In this document: positions 25,663 through 34,553 of the stretch, in pieces
How positions within the stretch are numbered: position 1 is the first letter of the stretch
Layout: the number at the start of each line of letters is the position of its first letter
Assembly (NCBI RefSeq): GCF_001027545.1
Contig: NZ_CP009498.1
Span: 744,001-808,000 of the forward strand
DNA from: Endomicrobium proavitum
Lineage (GTDB): Bacteria; Elusimicrobiota; Endomicrobiia; Endomicrobiales; Endomicrobiaceae
Direction of reading: 5' to 3'
DNA length: 64,000 nt
The notes under the pieces: generated by a model
The model's input: only the letters and a program-made list of their open reading frames with translations
Told to the model about the DNA's origin: nothing
Databases searched by the model: none
Position numbers and translations under genes: made by a program

Positions 25663-26442
25663 TTAAATGTAATCAACGGCATTTTGGAATATTATTTTTC
25701 CCCAGCCATGCTCGCCGTCAAAACCTTCTTTTCCCGGATGCTGCAGAGCAAAAACATATCTTTCAGGATGCGGCATAAGCCCGAAAACATTGCCTTTTGC
25801 ATTGCAAATTCCTGCAATTTGCTCCGTTGAACCGTTGGGATCAAGCGGATACTTCGGATTTTTTCCGTCTTTAGAAGAATATCTGAAAACAACTTGATTA
25901 TTCTTATTAAGATCGTCAAGAAGTTTTTTATCCGCAGGAATAAACTTTCCCTCGCCGTGCGCTACAGGCAAAGATATAATGTTAGGAAGATTTTGCACCC
26001 AAAGAGATTTACTTACTCCTTTTTGTTTTTCCGTCTTCAAATAAACCCAGCGGCATTCAAATTTATCCGAATCGTTGTATGAAAGCGTAGAAATTTGTTT
26101 GAAAAGTTTTGAGTCGGGAAGAAGTCCCATTTTTACCAACACCTGAAAACCGTTGCAAATACCTATTACCGGTTTTCCGCTTAAAGCAAATTTTTGCACT
26201 TTTTCGCCGAGTTTATTTTTCACTTCATTTGACAAAATTTTTCCGGAAGCAATGTCGTCGCCGTAAGAAAACCCGCCCGGAAAAGCTAAAATATCGTATT
26301 CAAAAATTTTGTCTCTTTTTTCTATAAGCTCGTTTACATGGAGCTTTTCCGCAGACGCTCCGCACAACTCAAAAGCAGCCTGAGTTTCAAAATCACAATT
26401 TGTCCCCGCAGTCCTTAAAATCAACGCCTTAACTTTTTTCAT
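25663..26442 (-). CDS. purQ: FGAM synthase subunit PurQ (glutaminase)
   Basis: 259 aa. Class I glutamine amidotransferase supplying ammonia to PurL. Nucleophile Cys at about 96 in GICNGFQVL; catalytic His and Glu in LMPHPERY. Longer than the Bacillus form (about 227 aa) by an internal segment near residues 165-215. The Shine-Dalgarno (AGGTAA) before the ATG is part of a heptamer repeat. It lies 27 bases after purL and ends before a strong terminator. Confidence 0.95.
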   Translation of the reverse strand: MKKVKALILRTAGTNCDFETQAAFELCGASAEKLHVNELIEKRDKIFEYDILAFPGGFSYGDDIASGKILSNEVKNKLGEKVQKFALSGKPVIGICNGFQVLVKMGLLPDSKLFKQISTLSYNDSDKFECRWVYLKTEKQKGVSKSLWVQNLPNIISLPVAHGEGKFIPADKKLLDDLNKNNQVVFRYSSKDGKNPKYPLDPNGSTEQIAGICNAKGNVFGLMPHPERYVFALQHPGKEGFDGEHGWGKIIFQNAVDYI

Positions 26443-26445
26443 ATT

Positions 26446-26461
26446 TTTTACCTATTACCTA
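26446..26461 (-). repeat. Heptamer repeat providing the purQ ribosome site
   Basis: Minus strand TAGGTAA TAGGTAA AA then TATG. Two exact units; the second places AGGT seven bases before the purQ ATG. Confidence 0.55.
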
Positions 26462-26469
26462 TAGTTAAT

Positions 26470-28878
26470 CTACCAATTAATTGTATTTTTCCAGCTGTTT
26501 AGCAGTTCTTCCGGTTTTGCCTGAATTTTCACTTTTTCTTTTGCGCTTTCAAAAATTACTTTATCTGCGCCCACAACGCCGACTTCCGCAAATGAGCTGC
26601 CTTTAAATATTGCGGCAGCGGCTTTTTCATTTTCAGGTTTAACTTCAATTACAAATCTTCCGTTGGATTGCGAAAATAAAATTTCCGCCGCGGTAAGAGT
26701 TCCTTCTGTTTTTATTGCATTAATATTTATTTTTACGCCCAGCTGCGACGAGAAAGCCATTTCGCTTATTGCTACGGCCAAACCGCCTTCCGACGCGTCG
26801 TGAGCGGCTTCAATTAAACCTTTATTTATAGCTTCATAAAGTTTTTTCATTAACGGTCTTGATTCTTTAGGATAAACATCCGCAACTATGCCGCCTGAAA
26901 TTTTATTTATTTTTGCAAAAACAGAACCGCCAAGCTCGTTTCTTGTAAGCCCCAAAACAAAAACTTTATTTCCTTTCTGCTTGAAAGGCATTGTAACGGT
27001 ATTTGCCGCATTATCTATAACGCCCATCGCTGAAATTAAAAGCGCAGGGGGTATGGAATATTTTTTACCGCCTATTGAATACTCGTTATGCAAACTGTCT
27101 TTACCGGAAATAAACGGAACGTCAAAAGCTTTAGACATATCGTAACACGCGTTTGCGGCGCGCACTAAACTGCCGAGAATTTCCGGTTTATTTGGATTTC
27201 CCCAGCAGAAATTATCAAGCACCGACATTCTGTCTATGTTTGCTCCGACAGCGGCGGCATTTCTCAAAGACTCTTCTATAGCCGAAGCTGCCATTTTATA
27301 AGTATTAATTTTTCCGTACTGCGGATTTAAACCGTTTGAAAGAACTATTCCTTTTTTTGTTCCCTTGACGGACGCGTAAGGCCAAATTACTGCAGCGTCG
27401 CCGGGGCCGGAAACTTCAATACCGTTTCCCTGAAGAGGTTTTATAACCGTTTGCCCCTGAACTTCGTGATCGTATTGACGTATAATCCATTCTTTAGAAC
27501 AAACGTTCAAATCGCTAAGCGCGGCTTTTAAAGATTTTAAAAGTTTTGCTCCGTTAAATTTAACCGGCTTCTGCTTTTTCTCTTGAACTATTTTATAAAC
27601 CGCCGGACGTGTCGGTTTTGGAACTCCGTCGTGCAAAAACTCCATGCTCATATCGGCGACAACTTCGCCGTTATAGGTGAGAGTAAGTTTTTTATCGTTT
27701 GTAAATTCGCCTATAAACGTAGCTTCAACGTTTTCTTTTTTAAATATTTCTAAAATTTTCTTTTTGTTTTTAGCGGGCACTGCAAAAACCATTCTTTCCT
27801 GCGCTTCGGATATCCAAATTTCCCACGGGCTTAAGCCTTCGTATTTTAAAGGAATTTTTGAAAGTTCAACGCGAACGCCCGTTTTTTCGCCAAGTTCCCC
27901 GACAGCCGACGACAAACCGCCCGCTCCGCAATCCGTAACGCCTCTGTAAAGTCTTAAATCTCTGGCTTTAAGCATTGTGTCTAAAACTTTTTTTTCTATT
28001 ATCGGGTTGCCTATTTGAACCGCGCTTACGTCCGATTCTTTATCAAGCTGCACCGACGAGAAAGTAGCTCCGTGAATTCCGTCTCTTCCGGTTCTTCCGC
28101 CGACAACCAAAACCAAATCTTTCGGTTTTACCTGCTTATCAATCATATTTTTAGGAATAATTCCCATTGTGCCGCAATAGACCAAAGGGTTTGCCATATA
28201 GCCGTCGTCAAAATAAACCGCGCCGTTTACCGTAGGAATGCCCATTCTGTTGCCGTAATCGCGCACGCCCGACACAACGCCTTTTGCAATTCTTTTAGGA
28301 TGATGCATTCCGTCCGGCACCTGCGACGCTTTTGTGTTCGGGTTGCCGAAACAAAACACATCGGTATTTGCCAGCGGCTTTGCGCCAAGCCCAACGCCTA
28401 AAATATCTCTTATAACTCCGCCGATGCCCGTTGCCGAACCTCCGTAAGGCTCAAGCGCCGACGGGTGATTATGCGTTTCCACTTTAAACGCCGCGCCGTT
28501 TTTAGAATCAAATTCTATAACGCCGGCATTGTCTTTGAAAACAGACCAGCACCATTTTTTGTTAAGCTCAACGGTGGCTTTAAAAATTGTTTCCTTTAAA
28601 AGGTTGTTATATTTTCTTTTTGATTTTTTTCCGTTTTTTTCTTCGCTGTATTCAATAACTCCGGTAAGAGTTTTATGTTTGCAGTGTTCGCTCCATGTTT
28701 GAGCTACGGTTTCAAGTTCAACGTCGGTAGGATTTCTTTTAAGTTTTTTAAAATAACTCTGAACGGATTTCATCTCTTCAAGAGAAAGAGAAAGAACATT
28801 TTTTTTGCTCAGTTCAACAAGCTGATTGTCGGACAAATTTAAGATTTCAATAATATTACAGTTAATTTTAGATTTCAT
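26470..28878 (-). CDS. purL: FGAM synthase subunit PurL
   Basis: About 802 aa. Converts FGAR to FGAM with ATP and ammonia from PurQ. HNHPSALEPYGGSATGIGG is the nucleotide-site hallmark, with GRTGRDGIHGATFSS and AHDASEGGLAVAI further on, as in the small-type PurL that needs PurS and PurQ. I place the start at ATG 28878, which has GGCGGA four bases upstream; the frame is open to a GTG at 28911 without a ribosome site. It follows purS by about 50 bases. Confidence 0.95.
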   Translation of the reverse strand: MKSKINCNIIEILNLSDNQLVELSKKNVLSLSLEEMKSVQSYFKKLKRNPTDVELETVAQTWSEHCKHKTLTGVIEYSEEKNGKKSKRKYNNLLKETIFKATVELNKKWCWSVFKDNAGVIEFDSKNGAAFKVETHNHPSALEPYGGSATGIGGVIRDILGVGLGAKPLANTDVFCFGNPNTKASQVPDGMHHPKRIAKGVVSGVRDYGNRMGIPTVNGAVYFDDGYMANPLVYCGTMGIIPKNMIDKQVKPKDLVLVVGGRTGRDGIHGATFSSVQLDKESDVSAVQIGNPIIEKKVLDTMLKARDLRLYRGVTDCGAGGLSSAVGELGEKTGVRVELSKIPLKYEGLSPWEIWISEAQERMVFAVPAKNKKKILEIFKKENVEATFIGEFTNDKKLTLTYNGEVVADMSMEFLHDGVPKPTRPAVYKIVQEKKQKPVKFNGAKLLKSLKAALSDLNVCSKEWIIRQYDHEVQGQTVIKPLQGNGIEVSGPGDAAVIWPYASVKGTKKGIVLSNGLNPQYGKINTYKMAASAIEESLRNAAAVGANIDRMSVLDNFCWGNPNKPEILGSLVRAANACYDMSKAFDVPFISGKDSLHNEYSIGGKKYSIPPALLISAMGVIDNAANTVTMPFKQKGNKVFVLGLTRNELGGSVFAKINKISGGIVADVYPKESRPLMKKLYEAINKGLIEAAHDASEGGLAVAISEMAFSSQLGVKININAIKTEGTLTAAEILFSQSNGRFVIEVKPENEKAAAAIFKGSSFAEVGVVGADKVIFESAKEKVKIQAKPEELLNSWKNTINW

Positions 28879-28928
28879 TTTTCCGCCGTTTATTATTTCC
28901 GTGTTTGGCACGAAATTTGTTTTTACAA

Positions 28929-29402
28929 TTACTTAACTTTATAATCCTGTATTATGGTGTTTGCAAGAAGCTTTGTCGCAATTGTATCCAAAGTTTTTTT
29001 AGAAAGCTTTCCTGACAAATAATATCTGTGTCCGGTTTTAACCGTAATACTCTTTTTTATTCCCAAATCTTTAACCGCCTTAACAACGCTTTCCGCAACG
29101 GTATCGGTAACGCCCTTTTTATACCAAACTTCTATTACGGACGGTTCCCCGAGGGAAACAGGTTCGTTCGCAGTGGGGTTAACAAAACTTTTCACGCTGT
29201 AGGTTTCGGTAATCTTATCGCTCAAAAGTTCGCTTGCGGCAAGATTGGCGTCGGCGGCGTTTACATCTGCGTCTATCAAATAAATCTGCGAATAAGCTAC
29301 TTTTGAAACTCCTGCAACGGATATCCCTCGTATATCGGAAAGTACATGCTCCCCGCGAGAATCTTTAAACCCTTTTTTCGTTGATATTTCTATTTCAAAC
29401 AT
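28929..29402 (-). CDS. purS: PurS with two tandem PurS-type domains
   Basis: 157 aa, about twice the normal 80-85. Residues 1-80 (MFEIEISTKKGFKDSRGEHV) and 87-157 (IEVWYKKGVTDTVAESV) each look like a PurS ferredoxin-like fold. PurS is the structural bridge in the PurL-PurQ complex and normally works as a dimer, so this looks like a fused dimer. Its ATG overlaps the purC TAA by one base. Function is well supported by order purC-purS-purL-purQ; the duplication is read from sequence and not from alignment. Confidence 0.85.
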   Translation of the reverse strand: MFEIEISTKKGFKDSRGEHVLSDIRGISVAGVSKVAYSQIYLIDADVNAADANLAASELLSDKITETYSVKSFVNPTANEPVSLGEPSVIEVWYKKGVTDTVAESVVKAVKDLGIKKSITVKTGHRYYLSGKLSKKTLDTIATKLLANTIIQDYKVK

Positions 29403-30280
29403 TAGAATTTCCTTCCGGTCAGTTTTTCGTATGCGTCTGTGTATTTCTCAAGAGTTTTTTCAACTATGTCTTTTGGAAGTTCGGGCGCGGGAGAAGATTT
29501 ATCCCACTTAATTTTTTCAAGATAATCGCGGACGTATTGTTTATCAAGACTGTCCTGCGACACGCCTTGCGCATATTTTTCTACTTCCCAAAATCTTGAA
29601 GAATCCGGCGTAAATATTTCGTCTATTAAAATAAGATGTCCGTCGTAAAAACCAAATTCCAGTTTTGTATCGGCAAGAATTATTCCTTTTGTTAACGCGT
29701 AGTCTGCAACTTTTTTATAAAGGCTTATTGAAAGTTCCTGAAGTTTTTCCGCCGTATCTTTTCCGGTTCTTTTTACGGTTTCTTCAAAAGATATATTCTC
29801 ATCGTGCTTTCCGTTTTCTTCTTTGCTTGACGGCGTAAAAATAGGCTGCGGAAGTTTTGAAGATTCTTGCAGCCCGTCGGGAAGTTTAATGCCGCAGACG
29901 GTTTTTGACTTTTGATACTCTTTCCAGCCGGAGCCCGCCAAATAACCTCTGATTATGCATTCAATATCAACTCTGTTTGCTTTTTTAACAATCATTGAGC
30001 GGTCGCGGAGATATTCGTATTTTTTAAGTTCCGCCGGAAACTCTTCAAAATTTCCGGTTATTATATGGTTTGGAACAATATCTTTAACGAAATCAAACCA
30101 AAACATTGAAAGCTTATGCAAAACTTTTCCTTTATTTGGAATTAACGTCGGAATAACCCAGTCAAACGCCGAAATTCTGTCGGAAGCGACTATTAAATAG
30201 TTGCCGTTAAAATCATAAACATTGCGAACTTTTCCTTTATGCACCAAGGGAAGATTAATATTTTCTTCTTGATTACTCAT
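29402..30280 (-). CDS. purC: SAICAR synthetase
   Basis: About 292 aa, the long type. Joins CAIR and aspartate with ATP. VHKGKVRNVYDF at the N-terminus, ECIIRGYLAGSGW and LIDEIFTPDSSRFW are complete. The ATG at 30280 is preceded by AGGAG at 12 bases; the frame is open to a TTG at 30313 that would overlap the phoU stop, which I think is less likely. It follows phoU by 23 bases and overlaps purS. Confidence 0.94.
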   Translation of the reverse strand: MSNQEENINLPLVHKGKVRNVYDFNGNYLIVASDRISAFDWVIPTLIPNKGKVLHKLSMFWFDFVKDIVPNHIITGNFEEFPAELKKYEYLRDRSMIVKKANRVDIECIIRGYLAGSGWKEYQKSKTVCGIKLPDGLQESSKLPQPIFTPSSKEENGKHDENISFEETVKRTGKDTAEKLQELSISLYKKVADYALTKGIILADTKLEFGFYDGHLILIDEIFTPDSSRFWEVEKYAQGVSQDSLDKQYVRDYLEKIKWDKSSPAPELPKDIVEKTLEKYTDAYEKLTGRKF

Positions 30281-30303
30281 TTTTTTTATTTTCTCCTGTC
30301 TTA

Positions 30304-30975
30304 TTATTTGCAATTTACGGTTCTCGGATGACGTATGTCTTTTCCGTGCACCATGAAAATAACATCTTCGCTTATATTTGTGGCATGATCGCCTATTCTC
30401 TCAAAACTTCTTGCTATTATAATTAAATCCACCGCGCGTTGAATTGTTTCGGGATCGGAAGATTTTACCATGTACTCTTTCAAATCTTTTAAAACCACGT
30501 CCCTTAAATCATCAACTTCATCGTCTTTTTCCAAAACGCTTTTTGCAAGATGCGCATCGCTTGTATTAAAAGCTTCTATGCAGTCTTTAACCATCTGCGT
30601 AACGATATCAGCCATTTTAGGAATATCAATAAGCGGCTTAAGTTCCGGGTATTTTATAAGATCCGACGCTTTCTCGCTTATATTTACGGCTTCGTCCGCC
30701 ATTCTTTCCAAATCGCTGTTAATTCTCATTGCCGACGTTATAAATCTTAAATCTGCGCCGACGGGCTGGTTTAAAGCGATAAGTTTAAGACACGTATCGT
30801 CAATAACTATTTCTTCTATATTTACTTCTTTTTCAAAACCGAGAATTATTGCGGCAGATTTCTCTTTTCTTTCAACAAGCTGCGCAATAGTCTCTTTAAT
30901 CATCTTCTGGACAAGCCCCGCCATATCAACAAGACGGCTTTTTAAATCGTTCATTTCAATTTCAAAATGGCGCAT
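30304..30975 (-). CDS. phoU: Phosphate-signalling protein PhoU
   Basis: 223 aa, all-helical, with the two PhoU repeats and metal-binding E/DxxxD patterns (NSDLERMADEAVNIS; ERIGDHATNISEDV). Links the Pst transporter to the PhoR/PhoB two-component system, neither of which is in the window. GGAGG precedes the ATG by seven bases. It lies after two pstB genes and before purC, tying phosphate uptake to purine synthesis in position. Confidence 0.95.
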   Translation of the reverse strand: MRHFEIEMNDLKSRLVDMAGLVQKMIKETIAQLVERKEKSAAIILGFEKEVNIEEIVIDDTCLKLIALNQPVGADLRFITSAMRINSDLERMADEAVNISEKASDLIKYPELKPLIDIPKMADIVTQMVKDCIEAFNTSDAHLAKSVLEKDDEVDDLRDVVLKDLKEYMVKSSDPETIQRAVDLIIIARSFERIGDHATNISEDVIFMVHGKDIRHPRTVNCK

Positions 30976-30993
30976 AATGTTTCCTCCGGAAAC

Positions 30994-31093
30994 AGAAGTT
31001 AAGAAGATAGGAAGTTAGGCAGCTAAGCAAGAAGATTAACGAATATTTCCGTTTTAGTTTATAAACTTCTTAACCGCTAAACCTCTAAACTTC
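30994..31093. repeat. Head-to-head octamer arrays between pstB and phoU
   Basis: Plus-strand octamers AGAAGTTA, AGAAGATA, GGAAGTTA, GGCAGCTA (30994-31025), then the opposite orientation TAAACTTC, TTAACCGC, TAAACCTC, TAAACTTC (31062-31093). Two 32-base arrays in perfect 8-base register facing each other across 36 bases. Confidence 0.75.
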
Positions 31094-31105
31094 ATTATTT
31101 TATAT

Positions 31106-31876
31106 TTATCCAAACTTACCTGATACGTAATCGTCCGTTTCTTTTTTTGACGGGTTGGTGAATATTTTTTCTGTCTTATCAAACTCTATGAGTTCGCCTA
31201 AAAGCATAAACGCCGTGTCTTGTGAAATTCTGGCTGCTTGCTGCATGTTGTGCGTTACTATTACTATTGTGTATTTGTCTTTAAGCGCAAGCATTAACTC
31301 TTCTATTTTTTGCGTTGAAACAGGGTCAAGCGACGAGCACGGCTCGTCCAGCAAGATAATTTGAGGACGCACCGCTATAACGCGCGCTATGCAAAGACGC
31401 TGCTGCTGCTCAAGCGTTAAACTCAAAGCATTTTTTTTGAGCTTATCTTTAATGTCGTCCCAAAGCAAAACCGCTTTTAAGCTTTTTTCAACAATCGCGT
31501 CAATGCTGCTTTTTTTAGATTCTATTCTGTTTACTTTTAAACCGAACGCAACATTTTCATAGACGGAAATAGGAAACGGATTAGGTCTTTGAAAAACCAT
31601 GCCTACGTTTCTGCGAAGTTTGTCTATATCGGTTTTTTCCGAATAAATATTTTTGCCCTGTATATTAATTTCGCCGCTTGTGCGTACGCCTTCAATGGTA
31701 TCGTTAATTCTGTTCATTGAGCGCAAAAGCGTTGACTTGCCGCACCCCGACGGACCAATCATGGCGGTAATGCGTTTTTCCTGAATAGACATATTGATAT
31801 CTTTCAACGCGTGAAAGTTTGTATAGTAAAGATTGAAATTTTTTATATCAATTTTTGACAATGTTATCTCCTGCAT
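31106..31876 (-). CDS. pstB: Phosphate ABC transporter ATPase PstB, degenerate signature
   Basis: 256 aa. Walker [11 protein letters not shown]-loop [11 protein letters not shown], Walker [12 protein letters not shown] and H-loop IVTHN are all intact, but the ABC signature that should read LSGGQQQR reads LTLEQQQR. It therefore cannot supply a normal signature to a partner, while the second PstB next to it has LSGGQ but lacks the Q- and H-loop residues. The start is uncertain: ATG 31876 or TTG 31861, the latter with GGAG at six bases and closer to the usual PstB N-terminus. Lies 56 bases after the second pstB. Energises inward phosphate transport. Confidence 0.9.
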   Translation of the reverse strand: MQEITLSKIDIKNFNLYYTNFHALKDINMSIQEKRITAMIGPSGCGKSTLLRSMNRINDTIEGVRTSGEINIQGKNIYSEKTDIDKLRRNVGMVFQRPNPFPISVYENVAFGLKVNRIESKKSSIDAIVEKSLKAVLLWDDIKDKLKKNALSLTLEQQQRLCIARVIAVRPQIILLDEPCSSLDPVSTQKIEELMLALKDKYTIVIVTHNMQQAARISQDTAFMLLGELIEFDKTEKIFTNPSKKETDDYVSGKFG

Positions 31877-31932
31877 CTTTTCCGTTTCTAAATTTCATAA
31901 CTTCTATTTTTCTTAACTTCGGCGTTTCGGAT

Positions 31933-32685
31933 TTACCCGAAACGTCCCGTTATGTAATCTTCAGTCCGCTTATTTTTCGGCGCTACAAAAAGTTCCGCCG
32001 TTTTGCCGAGCTCTATTAGTTTTCCCATCAGGAAAAATGCCGTTCTGTCGCCAACGCGCGACGCCTGCTTAACGTTATTTGTAACTAAAACTATCGTATA
32101 TCTTTCTTTAAGTTCTATCATCGACTCTTCAACTTTTGCCGTAGAAATAGGGTCAAGTCCGGAGCACGGCTCGTCAAACAAAATAACTTCCGGATTTATG
32201 GCAAGAATTCTGGCTATGCAAAGACGCTGCTGCTGCCCGCCGGAAAGTTTCATCGCCGACGAATCAAGTCTGTCTTTAACTTCATTCCAAAGCGACGCGT
32301 CTTTTAACGCTTGTTCTACTATTGCGTCTTGGTCTGCTTTTCTTGACAGCAAACCTAATCTTTTAGGAGCGTAAATTATATTTTCATAAATGGACATTGG
32401 CAGAGGAATAGGCATTGCAAAAAGCATTCCCACGCGTTTGCGCAATTTTTCCATATTCATGTCAAAAATATTTTTATCGTCAAGATAAATCTCGCCCTTG
32501 CGGGAATAGTTTGCGTCAAAATCGTTCATTCTGTTGAGGGTTCTTAAAAAAGTTGTTTTTCCGCTGTTTGCAGGGCCAATAATAGAAAGAATTTCATTTT
32601 CTTCAACGTTAATATTTAACGATTCAAGAACCTGTTTCCCGTTATAAAAACAACTTAAATTATTTACTCTTATTTTATCTGCCAT
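31933..32685 (-). CDS. pstB: Phosphate ABC transporter ATPase PstB, degenerate Q- and H-loops
   Basis: 250 aa. Walker A GPANSGKTT, signature [13 protein letters not shown] and Walker B ILFDEPCSGLD are intact. The Q-loop reads GMLFAMPIPLP (Ala for Gln) and the H-loop reads LVTNNVKQ (Asn for His). These changes mirror those of the adjacent PstB, which suggests a heterodimer with one working and one degenerate ATP site. AGGA precedes the ATG. It follows pstA by 62 bases, which contain a partial AATT heptamer array after ACGG. Confidence 0.9.
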   Translation of the reverse strand: MADKIRVNNLSCFYNGKQVLESLNINVEENEILSIIGPANSGKTTFLRTLNRMNDFDANYSRKGEIYLDDKNIFDMNMEKLRKRVGMLFAMPIPLPMSIYENIIYAPKRLGLLSRKADQDAIVEQALKDASLWNEVKDRLDSSAMKLSGGQQQRLCIARILAINPEVILFDEPCSGLDPISTAKVEESMIELKERYTIVLVTNNVKQASRVGDRTAFFLMGKLIELGKTAELFVAPKNKRTEDYITGRFG

Positions 32686-32747
32686 TTTATTCCTGTTGTT
32701 TTACGTCGTTAATTCGCAATTGGTAATTTTAGTAATTGCCGTTCCTA

Positions 32748-33602
32748 CTACCATTTTCTTTTCTTACGGAAGTAAAGTCTTGCAACAATCGCAATTAAAC
32801 TCATTGTAAGAACCATCATTAAAAGAACAAGCGCCGTGCCGAAAATTATATTTTTAGGCATGTTAGGTATTTGCGTGGCAATAATATATAAATGATACGG
32901 CAACGCCATAACCTGATCAAACACCGACGACGGAAGATGCGGAACGTAAAAAGCCGCCGCGGTAAAAAGTATAGGCGCCGTTTCGCCGGAAATTCTTGCA
33001 ATGCTAAGTATTGCTCCGGTTAAAATTCCCGGAAGCGCATTCGGCAAAACTATATACCTTATGGTTTGCCAGCGGCTAACGCCCAGCGAAAGGCTTGCCT
33101 CTCTGAAAGAATACGGAACGCTTCTGAGAGCCCCTCGCGAAGTGGTAATTATTACGGGGAGTTCCATTATAGATAAAGTTAAAGCGCCGGCAATAATTGA
33201 AACGCCGAGTTTTAAAAACATAACAAAAATACCCAACCCGAAAAGCCCGTAAACCACCGACGGAACGCCCGCCAAATTTACAATCGCAAGATTTATTATT
33301 CTTGTAAGCATATTGTCTTTTGCATATTCGTTTAAATATATCGCCGCGCACACTCCTATAGGAAGCGTTATGGATATTGCGCATAAAACTATTGAAAGCG
33401 TTCCGAGTATTGCCGGAAGAATTCCGCCGGCTCTCATTCCGTCTTTAGGCATGGATGTTAAAAATTCCCAAGTTATTGCCGATGCGCCGTTTTTAATAAT
33501 TATAAAAATAACTACCACCACGGGCACTATTGCAAGAATAGTAGCGCAAAAAAGTAAAGTGTATGAAAGCTTCTGTGATAATTTAGGACTGAGTTTTATC
33601 AT
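32748..33602 (-). CDS. pstA: Phosphate ABC transporter permease PstA
   Basis: 284 aa, six predicted membrane helices in the inner membrane. The cytoplasmic coupling motif EASLSLGVSRWQTIRYIVLPNALPG, which docks the ATPase, is complete. Its ATG overlaps the pstC TGA by four bases. Confidence 0.95.
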   Translation of the reverse strand: MIKLSPKLSQKLSYTLLFCATILAIVPVVVVIFIIIKNGASAITWEFLTSMPKDGMRAGGILPAILGTLSIVLCAISITLPIGVCAAIYLNEYAKDNMLTRIINLAIVNLAGVPSVVYGLFGLGIFVMFLKLGVSIIAGALTLSIMELPVIITTSRGALRSVPYSFREASLSLGVSRWQTIRYIVLPNALPGILTGAILSIARISGETAPILFTAAAFYVPHLPSSVFDQVMALPYHLYIIATQIPNMPKNIIFGTALVLLMMVLTMSLIAIVARLYFRKKRKW

Positions 33603-34471
33603 TTATTTTTGCTCTTGCCGAGAAATAAATCCGCCACGAAATTTACCAAAAATGTTATTACAAAAAGAACAAGCCCTATGCCGAAAAGCGCTTTATAATG
33701 TATTCCCCCGCGAACAGTTTCGCCCATTTCCGCGGCAATTGTAGCCGTCATTGTGCGCACGGGTTCAAAAATAGAACCCGGTATTTGCGCGGCGTTTCCG
33801 GTAATCATCATTACCGCCATAGTTTCGCCGATAACTCTGCCTATTCCAAGCATTACCGCGGCAATAATTCCGGGCATTGCCGCTTTCAAAACTATTCTGC
33901 GAAGCGTCTGCCATTTGGTTGCGCCCAAAGCAAGCGCGCCTTCTTTATACGACCACGGAACCGAACGTATTGCATCTTCCGAAATAGTTACTATCGTCGG
34001 CATTGCCATAAAAGCAAGCATTATAGAACCTGAAAAAGCCGTAAGCCCCGTAGGAACATCAAAAAGCGTTCTCACAAGAGGCACTAAAGTTACAAGCCCA
34101 ACAAAACCTATAACAACGCTCGGTATAGCCGCCATAAGCTCTACAATAGATTTAAGAACATCTTTAACGCCCTTAGGCGCAATTTCGGATATGTAAAGCG
34201 CCGCCATTACGCCTATAGGCACCGCTATTACACACGCGCCCACGGTAACAAGCAGCGAGCCCATTATAAGAGGCAGAATTCCAAACTGCGCCGGCGACGA
34301 ACTTGGATACCAAAATTTGCCTGCAATAAATTTTATAATTCCGAAATCCTGAAAAAATCCCAAGCCTTCTTTCAAAAGAAATCCGAAAATTAAGACGACA
34401 AATACTATTGCAAGTATTCCGCAGACAAAAATTATTTTCTCAATGATTGCGTCTATTATTTTTCTTTTCAT
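33599..34471 (-). CDS. pstC: Phosphate ABC transporter permease PstC
   Basis: 290 aa, about six membrane helices. Coupling motif EGALALGATKWQTLRRIVLKAAMPG is present, with the usual Pst permease region AIPSVVIGFVGL. The 5' side is an octamer repeat element that ends 10 bases before the ATG, and no Shine-Dalgarno is visible. Pairs with PstA. Confidence 0.95.
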   Translation of the reverse strand: MKRKIIDAIIEKIIFVCGILAIVFVVLIFGFLLKEGLGFFQDFGIIKFIAGKFWYPSSSPAQFGILPLIMGSLLVTVGACVIAVPIGVMAALYISEIAPKGVKDVLKSIVELMAAIPSVVIGFVGLVTLVPLVRTLFDVPTGLTAFSGSIMLAFMAMPTIVTISEDAIRSVPWSYKEGALALGATKWQTLRRIVLKAAMPGIIAAVMLGIGRVIGETMAVMMITGNAAQIPGSIFEPVRTMTATIAAEMGETVRGGIHYKALFGIGLVLFVITFLVNFVADLFLGKSKNK

Positions 34472-34481
34472 TTTAATTTAT

Positions 34482-34553
34482 GAAGTTTGGAAGTTTAGAT
34501 GCTTAAAAGTTTGGCAACTGCAAAAACGCTAAGCTTCCAAACTTCAAAACTTC
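34482..34553. repeat. Head-to-head octamer arrays over the pstS stop
   Basis: Plus-strand GAAGTTTG, GAAGTTTA, GATGCTTA, AAAGTTTG (34482-34513), then opposite TAAGCTTC, CAAACTTC, AAAACTTC (34530-34553). The pstS TGA (34544-34546) is inside the second arm, so the last residues GKKF are repeat-derived. Confidence 0.75.
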
